Assembly: GCA_004173455.1 (NCBI GenBank)
Contig: SECL01000032.1
Location: 1 to 45,239, forward strand
From: Moraxellaceae bacterium
GTDB taxonomy: Bacteria; Pseudomonadota; Gammaproteobacteria; Pseudomonadales; Moraxellaceae
Direction: 5' to 3'
Length of the DNA: 45,239 bases
A program made the translations under genes and the position numbers. The notes beneath the pieces were generated by a model, which saw only the letters and a list, made by a program, of their open reading frames with translations, was not told where the DNA came from and searched no databases. How positions within the stretch are numbered: position 1 is the stretch's first letter; each line of letters opens with the position of its first letter. Positions 32,391-40,915 of this stretch are shown here, piece after piece.

Positions 32391-35030
32391 GTGCTAGAAG
32401 CCTACCGCCAACACGTTGCTGAGCGTGCTGCACTGGGTGTCCCGCCAAAACCGCTGGACGAAACTCAAACTGCTCAACTGGTTGAATTATTAAAAAGCCC
32501 GCCAGCACATGAAGAAGAGTTTTTAGTTAACCTGCTAGAAAATCGTGTACCTGCTGGTGTCGATCAAGCCGCTTATGTTAAAGCTGCTTTTCTAGCTGCT
32601 GTTGCAAAAGGTCAGGCGACTTCACCATTAGTCACCAAGAAGCGCGCTGTTTACCTGCTAGGCACCATGCTGGGCGGCTATAACGTTGCACCACTGGTTG
32701 ACTTGCTGGATGACGCTGAGCTGGCGACTGATGCTGCGGAAGCGCTGAAGAAAACTCTGCTGGTATTTGATGCGTTCCATGATGTTGCTGATAAAGCCAC
32801 TGCTGGCAATGCGCATGCACAGGCCGTATTAAAGTCATGGGCTGATGCCGAATGGTTTACCAGCCGTCCTGATGTTAGCGACGAAATCAAGGTTACTGTT
32901 TTCAAAGTGACTGGCGAAACCAACACTGATGATTTGTCTCCTGCACAGGATGCTTGGTCACGTCCAGATATTCCATTGCATGCCAATGCGATGCTGAAAA
33001 ACGAGCGTGATGGTATCAATCCTGAAAAGCCGGGTGAAGTTGGCCCAATGAGCCAGATCAAGGAACTGATTGCTAAAGGCAATACCGTTGCTTATGTCGG
33101 TGACGTTGTGGGTACCGGTTCTAGCCGTAAGTCTGCAACCAACTCGGTACTGTGGTTCTTTGGTGATGACATTCCGCACATTCCGAACAAGAAAGATGGC
33201 GGTGTGTGTCTGGGTGCCAAAATTGCGCCAATTTTCTTCAATACCATGGAAGATGCTGGCGCGTTACCGATTGAAATTGATGTTAATAACATGAATATGG
33301 GTGACGAAGTTACCCTGAAAATCGACAAGCAAACTGCCACTGTGACAGCCTTTAAAGATGGGCAGCAAATTGCTGAATCTCATCTGAAAACGCCTGTATT
33401 GCTAGACGAAGTTCGTGCTGGTGGTCGTATTAACCTGATCATTGGTCGTGGCTTAACCACCAAAGCACGCGAAGCATTGGGTCTTGAGCCATCTACATTG
33501 TTCCGTACTCCGGTACAACCGGCTGATACTGGCAAGGGCTATACCCAAGCACAGAAAATGGTAGGTCGCGCTTGTGGCTTGCCAGAAGGTACTGGCATTC
33601 GTCCGGGTACTTACTGCGAACCTAAAATGACCACGGTTGGCTCTCAGGATACCACTGGTCCAATGACCCGTGATGAACTGAAAGACTTGGCTTGTTTAGG
33701 TTTCTCTGCTGATCTGGTGATGCAGTCTTTCTGCCATACCGCTGCATATCCAAAGCCAGTTGATGTAGTAACCCATCACACATTGCCTGACTTCATTATG
33801 AACCGTGGTGGTGTAAGCTTGCGCCCAGGTGACGGCATTATTCACTCTTGGTTAAACCGTATGCTGTTGCCTGATACCGTAGGTACTGGTGGTGACTCGC
33901 ACACCCGTTTCCCAATTGGTATTTCTTTCCCGGCGGGTTCTGGTCTGGTTGCGTTTGCTGCTGCAACTGGCGTAATGCCACTGGATATGCCTGAATCTGT
34001 ACTGGTGAAGTTCAAGGGCAAAATGCAGCCTGGTATCACTCTGCGTGATCTGGTGCATGCCATTCCTTACGTTGCCATTCAAGCGGGTGATTTAACCGTA
34101 GAGAAAAAAGGCAAGAAGAACATTTTCAACGGTCGTATCCTTGAGATTGACCTGAGCGAATACGAAGGCGACCTGACGGTTGAACAGGCATTCGAATTGT
34201 CTGATGCTTCTGCCGAGCGTTCTGCGGCAGGCTGTTCAATCACTTTGTCTGAAAAGGCAGTGGCGGAATACCTGACCTCCAACATGACCATGCTAAAGTG
34301 GATGATTGCTGAAGGTTATGGTGATGCCCGTACCATGGCACGCCGTGTTGAAAATATGCAGAAATGGCTGGATAACCCAAGCCTGATCAAAGCGGACGCC
34401 GATGCTGAATATGCCAAGGTCTATGAAATTGATCTGAGCACCATCACTGAGCCAGTGCTGTGCTGCCCGAACGATCCAGATGATGCCAAGCTATTGTCTG
34501 ACGTTGCTGGTGCCCAAATTGATGAAGTATTCATTGGTTCGTGCATGACCAACATCGGTCACTTCCGCGCTGCTGGTAAATTACTAGAGAAAGTGGAAGG
34601 TGGTTCTTTATCAACTCGTCTTTGGATTGCACCGCCAACCCGTATGGACGAACATCAGTTGATGGAAGAAGGCTACTACAACATTTATGGCCGTGCTGGT
34701 GCGCGTACAGAAATGCCAGGTTGCTCGCTATGTATGGGTAACCAAGCCCGTGTAGCGCCAAACACCACGTGTGTATCGACTTCTACGCGTAACTTCCCGA
34801 ACCGTTTAGGTCAAGGTGCCAATGTTTACTTGGCTTCTGCTGAGCTGGCGTCTGTTGCTGCGGTCATGGGTCGTCTGCCAACTGTTGCTGAATATATGGG
34901 TTATGCCCAGAACCTTGATAGCATGGCTGGCGAAATCTATCGCTACATGAACTTTGACCGTATGGGTGAATACACTGCCGAAGCGGGCAAGGTTGATACC
35001 AAGAAAATCAGTGCTGCTCAGTTGACTTGA
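32391..35030 (+). CDS. acnB: aconitate hydratase B
   Basis: Citrate-isocitrate isomerisation in the TCA cycle (also 2-methylaconitate chemistry in some bacteria). 879 residues, the AcnB length. Visible: N-terminal HEAT-like AcnB domain (LEAYRQHVAERAALGVPPKP), the swivel domain early in the chain as in AcnB (VGTGSSRKSATNSVLWF), QDTTGPMTRDEL, GGDSHTRFPIGISFPAGSG, and the [4Fe-4S] ligands Cys718 (GSCMTNIGHF), Cys778 and Cys781 (GCSLCMGNQAR). GTG start with GAGGAA seven bases upstream. Apo-AcnB is an RNA-binding regulator in E. coli. The 5' leader holds a hairpin described separately. Confidence 0.97.
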   Translation: MLEAYRQHVAERAALGVPPKPLDETQTAQLVELLKSPPAHEEEFLVNLLENRVPAGVDQAAYVKAAFLAAVAKGQATSPLVTKKRAVYLLGTMLGGYNVAPLVDLLDDAELATDAAEALKKTLLVFDAFHDVADKATAGNAHAQAVLKSWADAEWFTSRPDVSDEIKVTVFKVTGETNTDDLSPAQDAWSRPDIPLHANAMLKNERDGINPEKPGEVGPMSQIKELIAKGNTVAYVGDVVGTGSSRKSATNSVLWFFGDDIPHIPNKKDGGVCLGAKIAPIFFNTMEDAGALPIEIDVNNMNMGDEVTLKIDKQTATVTAFKDGQQIAESHLKTPVLLDEVRAGGRINLIIGRGLTTKAREALGLEPSTLFRTPVQPADTGKGYTQAQKMVGRACGLPEGTGIRPGTYCEPKMTTVGSQDTTGPMTRDELKDLACLGFSADLVMQSFCHTAAYPKPVDVVTHHTLPDFIMNRGGVSLRPGDGIIHSWLNRMLLPDTVGTGGDSHTRFPIGISFPAGSGLVAFAAATGVMPLDMPESVLVKFKGKMQPGITLRDLVHAIPYVAIQAGDLTVEKKGKKNIFNGRILEIDLSEYEGDLTVEQAFELSDASAERSAAGCSITLSEKAVAEYLTSNMTMLKWMIAEGYGDARTMARRVENMQKWLDNPSLIKADADAEYAKVYEIDLSTITEPVLCCPNDPDDAKLLSDVAGAQIDEVFIGSCMTNIGHFRAAGKLLEKVEGGSLSTRLWIAPPTRMDEHQLMEEGYYNIYGRAGARTEMPGCSLCMGNQARVAPNTTCVSTSTRNFPNRLGQGANVYLASAELASVAAVMGRLPTVAEYMGYAQNLDSMAGEIYRYMNFDRMGEYTAEAGKVDTKKISAAQLT

Positions 35031-35054
35031 TCAATCTAGCTACTTGATTTAAAT

Positions 35055-35086
35055 AAAAAACCCTGCTCAAATGAGTGGGGTTTTTT
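35055..35086 (+). terminator. acnB intrinsic terminator
   Basis: AAAAAACCC (35055-35063) pairs with GGGTTTTTT (35078-35086), with inner CTCA/TGAG (35066-35069 with 35072-35075). It ends only 17 bp before the start of the AT-rich gene pair, leaving little room for a separate promoter. Confidence 0.85.
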
Positions 35087-35103
35087 AATGGAAAATATAA
35101 CCA

Positions 35104-35706
35104 ATGGATAATTTTATTTCTATTAAAGATTTTTTCTTGAAAGGCTTTACTGGCCATTCTATTCTTGAAGCTGTTATAGCAGCGATTATAATTGCCTTAC
35201 TTTTCTTCTTAATAAGAGAAAAATATTTTGGTTATCCAGATTTATCCGGCAAATGGTATCTAGAGTCAGTAACTGAAGACAGCTCTTATAATCCTTACAT
35301 AAATATGATACTCCATCATCAGGTTTTTTTAAGAGTAGCAGGGAACATAGTAGAAGGTATGGCTGAAAAAACTTATGAGGATTCATCATATGGTAAAAGA
35401 ACAACTCACAGCTCTCATGTTATCGAGTATATAGGAAAACATAGAGCGGTAGCAGAAATTACAGGGTGTATAATAAAGAACTATTTTAGTCCTGATGTCT
35501 TGATTCTTCATGCTGTTGAAGTGGGTGAACGTAGAAAGTCAACAATTTACTCTCGTTTCAAGATAAGGAAAAAATACTGTATTTTTGGCGAATATACAAT
35601 TGAGAATAAAGGACTTTTCTATTCTATGGTATCTAACCAGAAAGGCTATGTACGATTAAGCAAGCAGCCATTTTCGGAAAAAAATCCGCTGATCGAAGAA
35701 CTATGA
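35104..35706 (+). CDS. unknown membrane-anchored protein, probable beta-barrel domain
   Basis: 200 residues, not recognised as a named family. One transmembrane helix at about 20-37 (ILEAVIAAIIIALLFFLI) followed by basic RxK, which places the rest in the cytoplasm by the positive-inside rule. From residue 44 the chain is strand-rich: YPDLSGKWYLESV, NMILHHQVFLRVAGNIVEG, HVIEYIGKHRAVAEITG, DVLILHAVEVG, KSTIYSRFKIRK, FYSMVSNQKGYVRLSK. The L-x-G-x-W opening and antiparallel strand pattern are like lipocalin-type barrels, and the membrane anchor plus barrel layout resembles CBASS Cap15 receptors; this is a layout comparison, not a homology claim. AT-rich. Its last four bases overlap the GT51 gene. 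Confidence 0.6.
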   Translation: MDNFISIKDFFLKGFTGHSILEAVIAAIIIALLFFLIREKYFGYPDLSGKWYLESVTEDSSYNPYINMILHHQVFLRVAGNIVEGMAEKTYEDSSYGKRTTHSSHVIEYIGKHRAVAEITGCIIKNYFSPDVLILHAVEVGERRKSTIYSRFKIRKKYCIFGEYTIENKGLFYSMVSNQKGYVRLSKQPFSEKNPLIEEL

Positions 35707-36341
35707 TTTATATATTTAAGAGAAGTTTTTACCTTTTTTTGACTATACCTTTTTTTGCCGTAGGTAAGATTTACTATTATTTCAATTTAGATAATTTTAG
35801 AAGTGATTTCCAAAAAGTTGCTATTTCAGTGGAGAGTAGGCGCAAGGATATCCCCGAGAGTTTTATACAAGCTTTAATTATAGCTGAAGATCATAGATCC
35901 ACTTTCCATTTTGGTATAGATCACATTGCTATGATGAGGGCAGTTTTCGTTAGAGTTTATAAAAACGAATATGAAGGAGCGAGTACTATTGAGCAACAGT
36001 TTATTAGAGCGGTAATCTCTCGATATGAAAGAACGTTTTGGCGTAAATTTAGAGAACAGTTATTAGCTGTATTAGTCAGAGAAACCTATTCTGTGCAAAA
36101 AATTAGTCAAACGTATTTAACAATAGCTTTTTATGGTTCTGGACTAGAGGGAATAAATTGTTTTTTATCTAGAAAGAAAAAAGAAGTCTTAAACTTTAAT
36201 TGCTTAGAAGTGTATATGCTCATCGCAAGACTGAAATATCCTGAGCCTCTTAGGTATAAAGTCCAAGAATGGGAAGTGAGGATAGCTAATCGAGTAAGAT
36301 ATATGAAAAAAAGATTAAACCAAATTGCTTCAAAAACTTAA
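35703..36341 (+). CDS. short stand-alone GT51 peptidoglycan glycosyltransferase
   Basis: 212 residues. N-terminal membrane helix (about 7-27), then a GT51 transglycosylase domain that polymerises lipid II outside the inner membrane. Visible motifs: IIAEDHRSTFHFGID (motif 1, catalytic Glu62), GASTIEQQF (motif 2, usually GGSTITQQ), RKFRE at 114-118 (motif 3, second catalytic Glu118), and QKISQTYLTIAFYGSGLEGI (motif 4, usually ILExYLN, here degraded). The C-terminal part is shorter than in MtgA (about 240) and there is no transpeptidase domain. AT-rich, with start overlapping the upstream membrane protein (ATGA). Likely active on the key residues, with unusual acceptor-site motifs; not the housekeeping MtgA. 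Confidence 0.78.
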   Translation: MIYIFKRSFYLFLTIPFFAVGKIYYYFNLDNFRSDFQKVAISVESRRKDIPESFIQALIIAEDHRSTFHFGIDHIAMMRAVFVRVYKNEYEGASTIEQQFIRAVISRYERTFWRKFREQLLAVLVRETYSVQKISQTYLTIAFYGSGLEGINCFLSRKKKEVLNFNCLEVYMLIARLKYPEPLRYKVQEWEVRIANRVRYMKKRLNQIASKT

Positions 36342-36357
36342 TTTATTAAATATCTAA

Positions 36358-36377
36358 AATAAAATGTTAATTTTATT
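36358..36377. terminator. AT-only hairpin between convergent GT51 and vapC genes
   Basis: AATAAAAT-GTTA-ATTTTATT, a perfect 8-bp inverted repeat. It lies between the GT51 stop and the vapC stop. Without G-C pairs it would be a weak terminator. Confidence 0.4.
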
Positions 36378-36383
36378 CGATAA

Positions 36384-36755
36384 CTAATCAATCACCTTTC
36401 CATATAATCCAAAAACTGTATCACTACTCATCATTTGCATATTTTGGGTTTTGGCTTGTGCAATCAGCATACGATCAAATGGGTCTTTATGATGAAACGG
36501 TAAATTTGCAAGCGCAACCGCATCAATAGCCTGATAGGGCAAGAGTTTAAGGCCACTATCTATCGCTGCTTGAATCGGATCAAAGTCTACCACCAGTTTG
36601 CCAATAGAAAGTTTAATCATGATTTCAGCAATACTAATACTGCTCAAATAAAACTGATTCTGTGGATTTTTAAAAGTTTCTACTTGTTGTTTTGAAAGCT
36701 GTTTTGGTGTTTTAAGCAACCACAAAAAAATATGCGTATCAATGAGAATATTCAT
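36384..36755 (-). CDS. vapC: VapC-type PIN-domain toxin
   Basis: 123-residue PIN-domain ribonuclease of the type II toxin-antitoxin class. Visible: N-terminal ILIDTHIFLWLL (metal-binding Asp6), ISIAEIMIKL (Glu44 region), the downstream KDPFDRMLIAQA with conserved Asp residues, and the closing MMSSDTVFGLYG. It resembles the Sll0205-like PIN group. The start overlaps the antitoxin frame by four bases (ATGA). Because the antitoxin N-terminus is lost, the locus may be inactive or may depend on another antitoxin. Confidence 0.83.
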   Translation of the reverse strand: MNILIDTHIFLWLLKTPKQLSKQQVETFKNPQNQFYLSSISIAEIMIKLSIGKLVVDFDPIQAAIDSGLKLLPYQAIDAVALANLPFHHKDPFDRMLIAQAKTQNMQMMSSDTVFGLYGKVID

Positions 36756-36975
36756 TTAGTATCAGGAAAAATGTCGTTATTATAAAAATCATCTGCCACA
36801 TCAATATCCATAATTTTGAGTAGATCCTGTGTTGCTGTATCATTTTCCAGCAAACCAAATTTAATCTGACTTTTGGGCTGATGTATTACCAGCTCAACCA
36901 GCGGCTGATTATTTTTGGCGATAATAATTTCCTCACCATTACAGGCACGCTGAATCAAATCGGAAAGATGGCCGG
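36752..36975 (-). pseudogene. Phd/YefM-type antitoxin, N-terminus deleted
   Basis: The readable part is HLSDLIQRACNGEEIIIAKN followed by NQPLVELVIHQPKSQ and an acidic C-terminal region that would wrap the toxin. This is the Phd/YefM pattern LSxLIxxxxxGEEIIIAKxxxPVAxL. The family's N-terminal MxxVNIHEAKT part, needed for the dimer and DNA contacts, is missing: the frame runs into sequence belonging to rsuA at about 36965-36975. The only possible starts (TTG at 36958) are inside the truncated domain. The toxin-facing half remains, so partial neutralisation is possible, but autoregulation is not expected. Confidence 0.75.
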
Positions 36976-37641
36976 CAATTAATTGAAAATGGCAATGTCA
37001 CTATTCATGGTGAAGTTTGCAGCAATCCCAAAGCGAATTTTGAAATACAGCGTTCTGATGAGCAACCGCTTGAGTTTACGGTTGCTGGCAAAAGCTGGCA
37101 GTACCGCGAAAAAGTCTATCTGGCGCTGAATAAACCACAAGGTTATGAATGCTCGCATCAGCCACAGCATCATTCCAGTGTTTTTAGTTTGTTACCAGCA
37201 CAACTCATTGAGCGTAGCATACAGTGTGTTGGACGGCTGGATCAGGACACAACTGGCCTATTAATTTTGACCGATGACGGTGCTTTTTTACAGGCATTAA
37301 CCCATCCTAAAAAGCATGTGGCCAAGCGTTATCTCGTCACGACCAACCGGCCAATTAGCGATGAACAGATTGAGCAACTCAAGCAAGGGGTAGTGTTGCG
37401 CAATGAGCAAGGCATTTATAAAGCGGATGACTGCCTTCAATTGAGTGAAAATCAGCTTGTGTTGACTATTCATCAAGGGTTGTATCATCAGGTGAAACGG
37501 ATGATTGCTGCCGTAGGCAATCATGTCGATGCCTTACACCGTGAGCAAATTGGCCAGTTTAAATTGCCGGATGATTTGGAAGAAGATGAGTGGATTTACC
37601 TCAATGATGAGCAGATAAATCAGGCAAGGCAGCTTGTTTGA
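36961..37641 (+). pseudogene. rsuA: 16S rRNA pseudouridine synthase RsuA, start deleted
   Basis: From about 36973 the plus strand reads RQLIENGNVTIHGEV (end of the S4 domain) and continues through a full RsuA catalytic domain: KVYLALNKPQGYECS, QCVGRLDQDTTGLLILTDDG with the catalytic Asp, KRYLVTTNRP, HQGLYHQVKRMIAAVGN and LHREQIG. About 18 N-terminal residues and the start codon are missing. The frame is open only back to a stop at 36925-36927 and contains no ATG, GTG or TTG before 37189, which is too far inside. Probably not made as a working enzyme unless an unusual start is used. The break coincides with that of the head-to-head antitoxin. Confidence 0.78.
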
Positions 37642-37682
37642 TTTTATTGTGCCAAAGGTTTTACATTAACCTTGCCTGTTTA
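37621..37682 (+). terminator. hairpin terminating rsuA
   Basis: CAGGCAAGG (37621-37629) and CCTTGCCTG (37670-37678) are perfect complements bracketing the rsuA stop codon. A smaller stem AAGGTT/AACCTT (37655-37660 with 37668-37673) competes with it. TTTAAA follows. It lies between convergent rsuA and tas. Confidence 0.55.
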
Positions 37683-37701
37683 AACACCTCAGATATTAAA
37701 A

Positions 37702-38754
37702 CTAAGGCGATGGATTGGGTTGTTGCACATGCACCGCTTCAATTTGCTGCATGATTTCATCACTCAGTATTACATCAACAGAGTCAATATTTTCCTGTAG
37801 TTGTTGCATGGAGGTGGCGCCAATAATAGTGCTGGTGACAAAGAACTGCTGCCGTACAAAAGCCAAGGACAGTTGCGCCAGCGATAAATCATGCTCAGCC
37901 GCAATCTTGGCATATTGCTCAGTGGCCCAGACTGCTTGCGCATTGGTATAGCGCGAAAAACGCGGAAACAGGGTAATGCGGGCATTTTCCGGTTTCTGGC
38001 CATTCAGGTATTTGCCGGACAGGACGCCAAAACCCAGCGGTGAATATGCCAGACAACCGACTTTTTCAAAATGGGCAATTTCGGCCAAGCCAATTTCATA
38101 GGTGCGGTTGAGCAGGCCATAGGGGTTTTGCACACTTACGACACGCTGTAAGCCCAGTTCATCGGCCAGCTGCAAGAATTTCATGGTGCCCCAAGGCGTT
38201 TCATTGGATAAACCAATCGCCCGAATACGTCCCGCCTTGATTTCATCATTTAAGGCAATCAGCGTCTCAGCCAGTGGTGTTAAATCGGCTGGGGTATCGG
38301 CAATCATTTGCGCGGTATAACCCAAATGGGAAAAGCAGTTGGTCGGGCGTTCTGGCCAGTGCAATTGATATAAATCCAGATAATCGGTTTGCAGGCGTTT
38401 TAATGAATGATCCAGCGCACTGGAAATATCTTTCTTGTTAAAGCGGGTATGGCCATTACGGATATGGCCGCCCACCTGACTTGGCCCGGCAATCTTGGAA
38501 GCCAGCGTTACCTGATTGCGTTTGCCGGTTTTGGCAAACCAGTTGCCTAAAATGGTTTCAGTAGAGCCGTAAGTCTGTGGCGTTGGCGGTACGGCATATA
38601 GCTCGGCGGTATCCCAGAAATTAACACCGCGTTCCAGCGCATAATCCAGTTGTTCAAAGGCTTGTTCCTGCGTGTTTTGCTGGCCAAAGGTCATGGTGCC
38701 AAGGCAAATTTCGGGAACCTGAATGTCAGTATGGCCTAAAAAATGATGTTTCAT
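37702..38754 (-). CDS. tas: NADP(H)-dependent aldo-keto reductase Tas
   Basis: 350-residue aldo/keto reductase barrel closely matching E. coli Tas. Visible: ICLGTMTFGQQNTQEQAFEQLDY, FWDTAELYAVPPTPQTYGSTE with the catalytic Asp and Tyr, LASKIAGP with the catalytic Lys, LKRLQTDYLDLYQLHWPERP with the catalytic His, LSNETPWG, VQNPYGLLNR, YSPLGFGVLSGKYLNG, and STIIGATSMQQLQENI for NADPH binding. Tas was found as a suppressor of tyrosine auxotrophy; the native substrate is unclear. No strong Shine-Dalgarno sequence precedes the ATG. Confidence 0.92.
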   Translation of the reverse strand: MKHHFLGHTDIQVPEICLGTMTFGQQNTQEQAFEQLDYALERGVNFWDTAELYAVPPTPQTYGSTETILGNWFAKTGKRNQVTLASKIAGPSQVGGHIRNGHTRFNKKDISSALDHSLKRLQTDYLDLYQLHWPERPTNCFSHLGYTAQMIADTPADLTPLAETLIALNDEIKAGRIRAIGLSNETPWGTMKFLQLADELGLQRVVSVQNPYGLLNRTYEIGLAEIAHFEKVGCLAYSPLGFGVLSGKYLNGQKPENARITLFPRFSRYTNAQAVWATEQYAKIAAEHDLSLAQLSLAFVRQQFFVTSTIIGATSMQQLQENIDSVDVILSDEIMQQIEAVHVQQPNPSP

Positions 38755-39003
38755 AAGCGCGTAAATCTAAACAATGAAAACGCTATCATCTATCAAATGA
38801 CGAAACGTGAAGCCCAGAAAATTGTTTTATTTTGCAAAACCCGAGCCTGTAAAACCTGAACTTACAAAACCTTGAGGCAATGGGTTTCAATGAAAATATT
38901 TTAAGGTAGGCCAGCATTTTATGGTCTAATAGATCATTGGCAAATGATAGACTTAATTCACCTGTCTGCCTGTTTTTTTATCTATTAAAAGTTGATCCGT
39001 AAA

Positions 39004-39252
39004 ATGAAAGTATTAATTCGCAATCTGGCGCGTAGTGTGACTCAAGCTGAGCTAGAAGCATTATTTAAGCCATTTGGCAAAATTAAAAGCTGTACGCTGG
39101 TGCTGGATAGCAAAACTGGCAAATCAAAAGGTTTTGGTTTTGTCGAAATGGAAAATGGTCGTGAGGCTGTCAAAGCCATTAAGGCGCTAAACACATTGCG
39201 CGTGCATGGTTATGGTATTCGGGTTAAAGCCGCTGAATCGGCAGACGAATAG
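39004..39252 (+). CDS. small RRM-type RNA-binding protein
   Basis: 82 residues forming a single RNA recognition motif: RNP2 VLIRNL at 3-8, RNP1 KGFGFVEM near 40-47, and the intervening KPFGKIKSCTLVLDSKTGKS loop. Bacterial single-RRM proteins of this kind are thought to bind RNA, often in cold response, with unknown targets. The start is set at the ATG at 39004 because the family begins MKxLxRNL; an in-frame TTG twelve bases upstream would add MIRK. The 249-bp gap upstream contains three imperfect AAAACC-type repeats (about 38835-38875) and an ATCATT/AATGAT inverted repeat. Confidence 0.85.
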   Translation: MKVLIRNLARSVTQAELEALFKPFGKIKSCTLVLDSKTGKSKGFGFVEMENGREAVKAIKALNTLRVHGYGIRVKAAESADE

Positions 39253-39400
39253 TTCAGCCTTTGATTAGCCAGTAAGGGCAGTATAATAATTTCATCGCTG
39301 CCTTGAGTTTATAAATTACCGTCTACAAAACGGCTACTGATGCAGCCATCTGATCGGTTTCCTAATTTTTTTCTTTGGACTTTTTTATGATTTTCTTGTC

Positions 39401-39760
39401 TTATAGCGCTTTGTCTGCTGGGTGACTATTAGGCAAATTGTCTTCATCTGCTGTTTTGCCATCGTCCTGTAAATTACTGTTATCCTGTAGTAGTTCATTG
39501 AGTTGATCAAAGACATCCTGATCCGATAAATGACTCAGCTCACTTGCTTCAACCAATTTTTTAGTGGCTTTCTTGGGTGTTTCTATTGGCTCATGCTGGC
39601 CTTGCTCAATCGCAAATGGAATAGAACGGGTGACCACCACCTGACGGAAAAATAGGCGGATGGCTTGAGCAGGGCTAATGCCAAGCTGTTTAAATACTGC
39701 AAAGGCCTGCTTTTTTTCGTGAACATCCAGTCGAACCTGATAAACTTCCGTGCGACGCAT
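39401..39760 (-). CDS. orphan RelB/DinJ-family antitoxin with long acidic tail
   Basis: 119 residues. The N-terminus is a ribbon-helix-helix of the RelB/DinJ family (MRRTEVYQVRLDVHEKKQAF, then QLGISPAQAIRLFFRQV and SIPF). Family members are usually 80-95 residues; here an extra acidic, Asn/Asp-rich tail (residues 65-119, ending DDGKTADEDNLPNSHPADKAL) extends it. No toxin frame is visible on either side (149 bp and 136 bp gaps). The start at 39760 is chosen for AGAGG six bases upstream. It could neutralise a toxin encoded elsewhere or act as a transcriptional regulator. Confidence 0.7.
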   Translation of the reverse strand: MRRTEVYQVRLDVHEKKQAFAVFKQLGISPAQAIRLFFRQVVVTRSIPFAIEQGQHEPIETPKKATKKLVEASELSHLSDQDVFDQLNELLQDNSNLQDDGKTADEDNLPNSHPADKAL

Positions 39761-39896
39761 GAGCAACCTCTTTTCAATCAATAACGATTTATAATAATTG
39801 AATTACAAGTCATTGCGAGCAAATACTCAAGCCAATAACCTAGAAATTCAGCGGCTGATTATAAGCGATTATAGCCTGTTTGTCATTACATCGTCA

Positions 39897-40835
39897 TTAC
39901 AAGCTCAATTCTTGCTGTGAGACATACGCTACAGGTTGCTGCGTAATGGGATCAATGAAATCAATGCGTTGCGCCAGTAATTGTAAGGGCGCTGTATAAT
40001 CCTGATCTTGTTTAAATTGCACAGATGGATAAAAGGGATCGTTTAAAATTGGAATGCCTAGCGCAGACATATGGACGCGTAATTGGTGTTGTTTACCAGT
40101 TAAGGGATACAGTTGATAACGTGCCAAAGTTTGCCCCAAAGAATATTTTACTTCTACCAATTCAATCTGGGTAAAGCTATTGGCCAAGCCTTCAACTTCC
40201 TGCATAGTAAAAAAAGGCTGTCCTTTGACCATGTGGCTTTGATAGTTGAGTGGAAATTCCAGATCATCCCGATACGCTGCAATGGCCTGATACTGTTTAG
40301 TCACTTGGCGCTGCTGAAATAAAGCCTGATAAAGATGGCGGGTGTGGGGTTGTAGTGAAAACAGCATAACACCAGCCGTTTCCCGATCCAGACGATGGAT
40401 GGGTGCAATATCCTCGCAATTCAAACGCTGTTTTAGGCGTACCAGCAAGCTTTGTTTAACAAAACGGCCGGTTGGTGTCACTGGCAAAAAATGCGGTTTA
40501 TCGACCACCAGCAAGTGTTCATTATGAAAAATAATCTGTTCTTGAAACGGAATAATCTGCTCAGTCGGCAATTCGCGATAATAATAAATTTTACGGTTGG
40601 GCGTATACGCGCTATTTATATTGACCAGTTCACCAGAATCCTGATAAATCTTTTGGGTCTGAACGCGATTAATCCATACATCGGGCGCAATTTGTGGAAA
40701 TTTTTGAATTAAAAAATCCATAATAGTAGTGCAGCCTTGAAAGTCAGCGAAATTTGGCTGATTCTCTAAAACAGGCAAAAATACGCAACTGGGACTGACG
40801 CCATCAATCATGGGTGGTTTAAACAAGGGAATCAT
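39897..40835 (-). CDS. RluA-family pseudouridine synthase
   Basis: 312 residues. The catalytic motif is HRLDRETAGVMLFS with Asp150. Also visible: LLVVDKPHFLPVTPTG, QRQVTKQYQAIA, LYPLTGKQHQLRVHMSALGIPILNDPFY. The N-terminal 90 residues are an atypical extension without a clear S4 domain. The substrate RNA position cannot be told from the sequence. It lies upstream of the antitoxin gene on the same strand, 136 bp away. The ATG at 40835 has no strong Shine-Dalgarno sequence. Confidence 0.85.
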   Translation of the reverse strand: MIPLFKPPMIDGVSPSCVFLPVLENQPNFADFQGCTTIMDFLIQKFPQIAPDVWINRVQTQKIYQDSGELVNINSAYTPNRKIYYYRELPTEQIIPFQEQIIFHNEHLLVVDKPHFLPVTPTGRFVKQSLLVRLKQRLNCEDIAPIHRLDRETAGVMLFSLQPHTRHLYQALFQQRQVTKQYQAIAAYRDDLEFPLNYQSHMVKGQPFFTMQEVEGLANSFTQIELVEVKYSLGQTLARYQLYPLTGKQHQLRVHMSALGIPILNDPFYPSVQFKQDQDYTAPLQLLAQRIDFIDPITQQPVAYVSQQELSL

Positions 40836-40915
40836 GAGAATAATGATCAGTCCAGTTTGATAGTGTGTTAATTAGCAAAATATAGATCAATATTTTTGTC
40901 ACAATGATCATTTTT

